This document shows positions 57,874 through 64,000 of a stretch of DNA of 64,000 bases, in pieces (position 1 is the first letter of the stretch; the number at the start of each line of letters is the position of its first letter). The stretch covers positions 1 through 64,000 of the forward strand of contig RSEE01000137.1 of the NCBI GenBank assembly GCA_003971905.1, given 5' to 3'. Under the pieces are notes generated by a model that had not been told where the DNA came from, searched no databases, and worked only from the letters and a program-made list of their open reading frames with translations. Made by a program: the position numbers and the translations under genes. This stretch comes from Moniliella sp. 'wahieum' (taxonomy: Eukaryota > Basidiomycota > Moniliellomycetes > Moniliellales > Moniliellaceae).

Positions 57874-58876
57874 TCGAACCGGTGCGCAGACTACTGCGGC
57901 TGGGTGCTGCGTGTCTGGAATGGAATGGAATGCAATACAATTATGCAATGCAATGCAATGAAAGTCGGATACTTTGGCAAGTCGAAAAGACCGCCGCCGT
58001 GCTCTCTCCACCGATGGGTCGGGGCCACCAAGTCCTCGTATTGGGGATCCATGCTGTCTTTGCCGAGGGGAGCAGTATAATACCAACGTTCGGGACTGCA
58101 GCTCGAGCCGTGATACAAAGTCTGGCAGCTGGCCCCATCGCTTGACAATGCAGCTCGTTCTTTCTCTTCCGCTCTGGCAGCTTCTTTTCCTGCCGCTTGA
58201 AAAGGCTCGCTTAGGTGGACGTTTGGATGTGGGTGGGTGCAGGCCAGCGGGGAGGCGCTTGGAGCGTGGAGGTGTGTGAGGTGTGCGAGGTTGCCGGTAC
58301 TGCCGAGTAGGATGGAATGCGTATACTGATCGATGATCGTCCACGTTCGATCGTCTCGCAGTTGTTCGACCTCGCGGGCGGGGGGCTCACGCGTCACGCG
58401 TCACGCCTTCGCCGCACGCCGCAGCATCGCAGTGCTCCCGAGGGGATCGGTGACCGATGATCAGATCTCAGACGCGCCACGCATGGGGGCAGTGTGCCAG
58501 GCCATGTCACATGACCTGTCACATGACCTGCCCCCTGGCTGTGAGACAGCTCGGCGACGGTGTTTTTATGCGGGCAAGGCGTGTGTGTCGTCGGCGGGGC
58601 ATCGGAGGGTGGGGAGGCGAGGGCGGGGAGCAGCTGGACTGTGCGTGGCATGTCCCTCGCATTCCATCCTCAGGGCTCGGAGTGCGCTGTGCGATTCCGC
58701 TCCCGCAGCTCCTTGGGACCGCAGACTGAGGAAAGAAGAAACAGAGAAGAGCGGCGCAACATCTTGGTATATATATACCCTCCGCTTCCGTCTCGCCCAC
58801 GGATGCACCTCGTCTGTCTGCGCCTGCTGGTCCCTGTCCCACTCACCGCCCCGCTCTTTCCCTCGCAGCGGCCACG
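57874..58876. other. Upstream region of the lipase gene
   Basis: No gene is recognised. It holds AATGC/ATGGA repeats at 57917-57960, GATCGATGATCG at 58327, a GATCGGTGACCGATGATCAGATCTCAG composite at 58445-58471, repeated CACATGACCTGT (58507-58530), and the lipase TATA box. Confidence 0.5.
58768..58777 (+). promoter_or_regulatory. TATA box of the secretory lipase gene
   Basis: TATATATATA lies exactly 100 bp upstream of the lipase ATG at 58877, a typical fungal spacing. Both genes in this window with clear TATATATA boxes have them 80-110 bp before the start. Confidence 0.65.
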
Positions 58877-60475
58877 ATGAAGACGGTACGCCATCTGCTC
58901 GCCGCTTCGCTCGCCGTCCTGGCCAGTGCCGCCGCCCTGGTCGCCCTTCCCGCCGCCGCCCATCGCCCCCATCTCCTGCCGCCCGACCGCGACCCGTTCT
59001 ACACCGCCCCGCCAACCTCTCCCAGTACCAGCCGGGCCAGATCATTTCCTCCCGCCACGTCACGCCGCCAACCATCCGAGCACACGCCGTCGACGGCGTC
59101 GTCCAGGTCCTCTACCGCACCGTCAACACCCAGGGCCAGCCGTCGGCCACCGTCGCCACCGTCTTCACCCCCAAGACGCCCGCCCGCAATGCATCCATTC
59201 TGTCCCTCCAGGTCTTCGAGGACAGCAGCAACCTCAACTGTGCCCCCAGTTACGCCCTGTTGGCAGGATTTTTCGGCCCGAATTGGCCCTCGGTGTCGTT
59301 TGACACCCCCATTATTGCCAAGTGGGCGCTCAACCAGGGGTACTACGTTGTGGTTCCCGATCACGAGGGTCCCAACTCTGGCTTCATTGCCGGGTGGGAA
59401 GAAGGACAAGCTGGCCTCGATGGCATCCGTGCCGCCCTCTCTTCCACCCACTTGCCCGCCAACACCACCAAAGTGGCCCTGTATGGGTACTCGGGAGGTG
59501 CCCATGCCACCGCTTGGATGGCCAATCTCGCCCCCACGTACGCCCCCGAACTGAATGTTGTCGGAGCCGCTCACGGTGGCACTCCCGTCGACTTGGCCTC
59601 CATGGTACGTCCACATTGTGTCCCTCCATCATTCTGTGTGCCAAAAACCCATGATCCTGACACCTATATCTCTCCATCGCACTTTTGCAGATCAACTTTT
59701 TGCAGGGCACGTTCCGCTCTGGGTTTGTCGCCGACGGCCTGGCAGGTGTATTTAACGTGTACCCTGACTTGGACCAAGTGCTTCAGAACTGCCACCATTG
59801 GGTGCAGCAAGCTCTCTCGTTCATGCGCAAAGAAGGCACCTGTGTCATGGAGGCCGTGTCGCACTACCGCCACCAAACCTTTACCAACAAGTGCAATTTC
59901 GGGAAACAGTACGACTTCTTCACCTACCCTCCGCTCGCTACCGTTTGGTGCTGAATCGTTGCTTTCCAACGTCTCCACCAAGGGCGTCAACGTGCCCAAG
60001 TTCCCTCGACTCATGTGGCACGCCCGGCACGACACTACCGTTCCGTTTGCTCCGGCGCAGCAGTACGTCACGGAACAATGTCAGGCCGGAGCCAACATCC
60101 AGTTTGCCACCCTCGAATTCGGCGATCACGTACGTATTTCTTTCCTTTCCTTCTGCTGTCCCTCCATGGTGGCATCCATATCATCATCATTGCTTCATTG
60201 CCATCGACCATCGACCATCGCGGGACTGGGTTCTAACCGCCTGTTGCTATGCACTGCAGATCATGGCCGACCTTGTGGGTATGCCAGGAGGATTGCACTT
60301 TATCCGACAGGCGTTCGAGGGTACCACCCCGCGCGTGGAGTGTGGTACGACGATCAACTTCCTTACTCTGGACGCGGACAACGTCGACCACGTTATCGGC
60401 CGCCACACGGCCACCGCCTTGCGCCACCTCAAGGGTTCCACCCTGTTGAACTCTCTCCGTGAGAAAGATGCGTAG
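58877..60475 (+). CDS. Secretory lipase, CAL-A type
   Basis: The start MKTVRHLLAASLAVLASAAA is a signal peptide. After PDRDPFYTAP one C is missing (about 59010), and the frame continues NLSQYQPGQIISSRHVTPP. Family blocks follow: GYYVVVPDHEGPNSGFIAGW, nucleophile elbow YGYSGGAHATAWMA (Ser near 59486), GAAHGGTPVDLASM, FVADGLAGVFNVYPDLDQVL, RLMWHARHDTTVPFAPAQQY (catalytic Asp) and LEFGDH|IM (catalytic His). Introns are 59605-59690 (splitting SM|IN) and 60130-60259 (just after GDH). A second frame break lies near 59935-59945. The C-terminus is LKGSTLLNSLREKDA, TAG at 60473-60475. Length, about 450 residues, matches the secretory lipase (LIP) family of Moesziomyces, Candida and Malassezia. These hydrolyse triglycerides outside the cell and feed lipid acquisition. 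Confidence 0.93.
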
Positions 60476-61117
60476 TAAACATGTATTTCGGTGTTATGGG
60501 AAGAGGCTTTGGCTTGATTGCTATATACCAAGTATGCTTGGTACTAAAAGTACGGTATTACATGATGGTTTTACCCTTTTTATACTAATATGCTCTGCTT
60601 CATATGTGTGCGACTTATAGAAGTGTTACATGGTACAGGTGACTACCCCTCGTGTGCAACGTGTGGCCGGACGCGTAGTTTCTTCCCGTTTTGATCTCTG
60701 TTCACACCCCGTTTCCTGGAATATCATCCCAAAAACACAAATGTCACACAGGCGTACGATCAAGGCGCCTCTGTTGTGCGCGATTATATCCTCGGTCTCT
60801 TCTGTCACTGTGTGGGTATGGACTTGCTGCGCACGGCTAGGCTGGTATCGGCATGCGTTCTGGTCAGGGTACGTTGTCTACCTCCATCCCCTTAGCAATA
60901 CGATGCGGATACTCAAGTTGTGGTTCCATCTTATATTATCGGGCCAGGCGGACCAACAACGAGAAACGGGAGAGGCAAGCCCATCGCCATCAACAGAGGT
61001 TATGATAAGAATCAACCCAGCACATGAATACTATTGTGCGCGTCGCACACCTTATCAATAGAAAGAAGTGACCTTATTGTTCATATGTTCCAGCAATGAC
61101 AGCGCAATCCCACACAT
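60476..61117. other. Convergent 3' interval, lipase / aspartic protease
   Basis: The two secreted-enzyme genes face each other across about 640 bp. The first part (60480-60620) is AT-richer than the surroundings and probably holds the lipase 3' UTR. No gene is recognised. Confidence 0.5.
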
Positions 61118-63018
61118 TCAGAAATAGACAGCCGCCATTCCTCCGAACACGGCGAGAAGAAGGACGACGGGAGGGGAGAAAGCAGAGGCTGTCACCGAGC
61201 CAGAACTGGTAGATGAACTTACCGGGACAGCACTGCTCGAGCGGTAGGCGGAGCGGAAGCACTGGCGCTAGCCGCCGCAGCCGAAACGTACGTTGCCGAG
61301 GTGACAGGGCTGATAGCTGATGAACTTCTCGGGCCGACGCTACTGCCGGAAGGGTACGCGGAAGCGGAAGCGGACGCACTGGCACTATCTGTGTCCTCTC
61401 CCAGTCGTACGGTGGCGATATGGCTGTCGCCACGCCGCCCGTGCCCGAGGCGATGGGGGCAGAGAAATCGGTGGCCCAAAAGATCCCGGTTCCTGTGGCC
61501 ATAGGCGTACTTTGGAAGTAGTCGGTCGAGATGCTCAGCTTGTGCGACACGGTCAACTCGGTAGCCGTGACGAGCGGTACAGTCGTCTGAGCGGTTTGCG
61601 CCGCCGTGGTGCCGGACTGGAGTGCGGCGAGACCGACTTGCGCTTGGCCCTGCTCGTTCGTCCGGAACGCAGTCAGTAAAGTACGACTTGAGGAACGCAT
61701 CGCCCAAGATCACCATGGGATAGGCGCTGCCCGTCACGATCCGCAGGTCATACACCGCCCCCATACATTTGGTCCCGGCCTGGTCCACAGGACCATGGTT
61801 CAGGTCGATCGGATCAACTGCGTACTCCTTCCCGCCCAGCGTCAGGGACAGCGTAACGTTCGTGTCACATGGGATCGTGTACATCCCATTCCGTGCGTCG
61901 TCCTTGTAGTACCCAGAACCGGGAATCGCATCGTATACAGCGCCGACCATGTCAGTCGCCATGCCGATCAGTGTGGTGCCTATTACACAGGGTGGCCAAT
62001 CAGCGCGTCAGATCTGTACTATCGCCAGTAGAGAGCACACGTACCTGTATCAACAACGGCAGGATGCTGCTGTACTGCTGTTTGTCGCCCATCGTCGTGA
62101 CTTCGTCCAGTGGCACAGTCCAGTACTTACTCGAGTTTGGCGGAACATCCATCCACGCGACCTCGCCCGAGTACTGGTCCGAGTCCAACTGCCCCAGGGT
62201 GAAAATACCTCCTGGGGCCTGGTCAGTGGCGTTGCGTGGATCGCGGTTGCGCGCCAGCTGGAACGAAAAGACAGGTTCGATGGCGTGGAGTTTGCTCAGT
62301 ACTTGCCAGAAGGGCGTGATGCCCATACCACTCAATTCCTGCAGACCCAAGCCCATGAGCCCCCTGCAGGTGCGCTGATCGGGTGGTCGTACAACGAAGT
62401 GGCCAGCCCAAACGATAACTGATCCACCGTTGCACCGCCCAACGAGACGCTGTCCGAAACCAGCGTACCATCTGCCTGCCCAACGCCATACGCCACCCTG
62501 AACGGCTGGTCGGAAATTTGGAACGTCTCCGACACGTTGGTAGAGAACTTGGGAAGGGCGTTGCACCACCCACCCCAACACTGGTCACTTACGATCCACA
62601 TGTCCGAACTGCCCGTGTCAAGCACAACCGCCAACGTTTGCCCGGGCGTGCCGACAGTGACGGGCGCATAGTAGAAGCGGTCCCGCCCCACGGCCGTCAA
62701 GGCTTCTTTCTGGCGCTTGCTGAGGCTGGGCTTGGACTTGTTGGCTCCGCTGGCACTGGCCTTCGCGCTACTATTATTAGGCGAGTCGCTCAGCGCGTAT
62801 TTCGCACGCAAATACGCCACTTCCGCCTCGGTTCGCAAACCCGTATCCTCCCAAGACGTCAGACCACGCTTCTTGGTCCGTTCGCCTTCGTGACGATACA
62901 GCGGCACAGTCAAACGCTTGATGGGAGCCGTACCCAACTCGCCGGCCATAGGCAACGCGTTCACCCCCAACTCGGCCACCAGGCACAGCGCTAGAGCAAT
63001 GGGGAAAAGGGTGCGCAT
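61118..63018 (-). CDS. GPI-anchored pepsin-family aspartic protease (yapsin-like), frame-disrupted
   Basis: MRTLFPIALALCLVAELGVN is a signal peptide. A propeptide with dibasic sites and KPSLSKRQKE follows. The mature domain has VTVGTPGQTLAVVLDTGSSD, with the first catalytic Asp, and VAYGVGQADG as the flap. GLMGLGLQ follows after a break near 62365. The second catalytic motif is split by a 65-nt intron (61980-62044): DTG|TTLIGM, readable after one inserted base upstream. Later blocks are SLTLGGKEYAVDPIDL and VTGSAYPMVILGDAFLKSYF, then a break near 61665. A long Ser/Ala/Thr-rich stalk follows, ending SGSVTASAFSPPVVLLLAVF and a few more residues to TGA (61118-61120). The hydrophobic tail is a GPI-attachment signal, so the enzyme probably sits at the plasma membrane or wall. 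Confidence 0.9.
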
Positions 63019-64000
63019 AGTAGGACTGTTGATGGGACCGGGTGGAGTGTGCTTGGGATCTGTGAGAGGGAGGGGAAGCAATACAAACTAAAGCTCCGCA
63101 AGCGTGCTGGTAGTGAGAGGATCTCGTCAAAAATATCTTTTCCTTTGCAGCGCGTATCCTGATTTATCTTTTGGGCTCCATCGCCCGCATCAGCCGTCGG
63201 TAGTCTTGTCGTGTCCTCTAGGGCCTAGGTCTACTCCCCATGGTCCAAGGCGCGGGTGTTGTGGACGGTTCACATGTTCACAGGGCTCAGCCTGAGCCTC
63301 GTGCCCCTCATGCTCATGCCTCAGGCCGCAAGACAGAGCCGCGGATGCGTCCGATAGAGAACGGCAAAGCTGAGCAAGTGGCAACGGCTGCGGAAATGAG
63401 CGTCGCGTATCCCCTTCATGTGCATCAGGCCTCGGAAGACTCCTCTCAGACCTCAGATTTTCAGGCCTGAGACTGAGATCTCAGATCTCAGGCCGCGTCG
63501 TGCACCCTGATAGGGCGTGGGACGGGGACGATGCTCGCAAGGGGTGACGCGGACCGAGACTTATGACAAAGGCGTGTGCAGTGGTGGTGCGAAGATCTGA
63601 GCGTGGGTGCGGCCTAAGATGCAGCAGGGGTCCTTCGGACCCTGCGCCGCGCACCCTGTGAGCTTTCTCGTGCATGATGCATCATGCATTATGGTTTATC
63701 GAGTGCCAAGCCAAATACCCCACAGAAGGTGTCTTGCTCCCCCCAAGCCCAGGACTAGCGGTGCCAGTCTTGGCATTCTCCGCAGCAGCCGTGGTGGCAA
63801 GGGCGAGGGACTCAGACTGGGCACTGCCACTGGCGATAGACGATAGACTACAATAGCAATAGCTCTAGTGGCTAGTGGCCAGGGTTGTATAAGTTTCCAT
63901 GTACAAGTGACAATCACCAAACTACCTGGGAGGTTAGATCTTAAGAGTAGGCCAGGGTCTGAGGTGCTGAGGTCCCTCAGATCTCGACTGGGTACTGAAT
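63019..64000. other. Upstream region of the protease and right window edge
   Basis: Promoter region of the protease, then sequence with several CTCAGATCTCAG-like copies (63420-63495, 63975-63987). No gene is recognised. Any gene beyond 64000 is out of view. Confidence 0.45.

Noticed and set aside
4335-63018. Programmed ribosomal frameshifting as explanation of the many frame changes
   Set aside because: The breaks occur at many different sequences, in both directions, without a shared slippery site, and also in genes that are not frameshifted in any fungus I know. Sequence error explains them more simply.

Overview
The window looks like the left end of a chromosome from a GC-rich fungus. The evidence is a short C-strand telomere-like tract at base 1, a duplicated subtelomeric block, short spliceosomal introns (about 65-155 nt, GTACGT-type donors, CTAAC/CTGAC branch sites) and the gene families present. 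A CAL-A-type secretory lipase, a GPI-anchored aspartic protease, a Cla4-type PAK kinase with PH domain and a very long PPR protein together suggest Basidiomycota, perhaps Ustilaginomycotina (Malassezia- or Ustilago-like). That placement is inference from family content, not from any search.

Layout. 1-2230: telomere-like start, two 170-bp direct repeats and gene-poor subtelomere. 2.2-12.3 kb, all minus strand: a mitochondrial HMG-box-like protein, a roughly 1,600-codon mitochondrial PPR protein and a secreted GMC oxidoreductase. 14.3-18.4 kb, plus strand: ribosomal protein uS12 (RPS23), a 3.4-kb gap with microsatellites, and an intron-containing tRNA-Ile(AAT) gene with an abnormal T-loop. 19.6-29.3 kb, minus strand: a low-complexity RRM protein, a DMT-superfamily transporter and the last exon of a small membrane protein. 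30.8-34.1 kb, plus strand: Cla4-like kinase. 35.3-41.7 kb, minus strand: a PIN-like carrier and a class II histone deacetylase with C-terminal Arb2-like domain. 42.5-60.5 kb, plus strand: a membrane-anchored alpha/beta hydrolase, a very large TM/low-complexity/coiled-coil protein, an ER thioredoxin-domain protein and a CAL-A-type lipase. 61.1-63.0 kb, minus strand: a GPI-anchored aspartic protease convergent with the lipase. The right end therefore groups secretory-pathway genes: two hydrolases, a protease and an oxidative-folding factor.

Almost every conserved gene is interrupted by small indels. Many are a single missing base in a short homopolymer, and putting that base back restores the family motif. 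Because this affects essential genes such as RPS23, I read it mainly as uncorrected sequencing or assembly error rather than pseudogenisation. CDS coordinates below are therefore whole-locus spans (introns and frame breaks included), not clean single ORFs.
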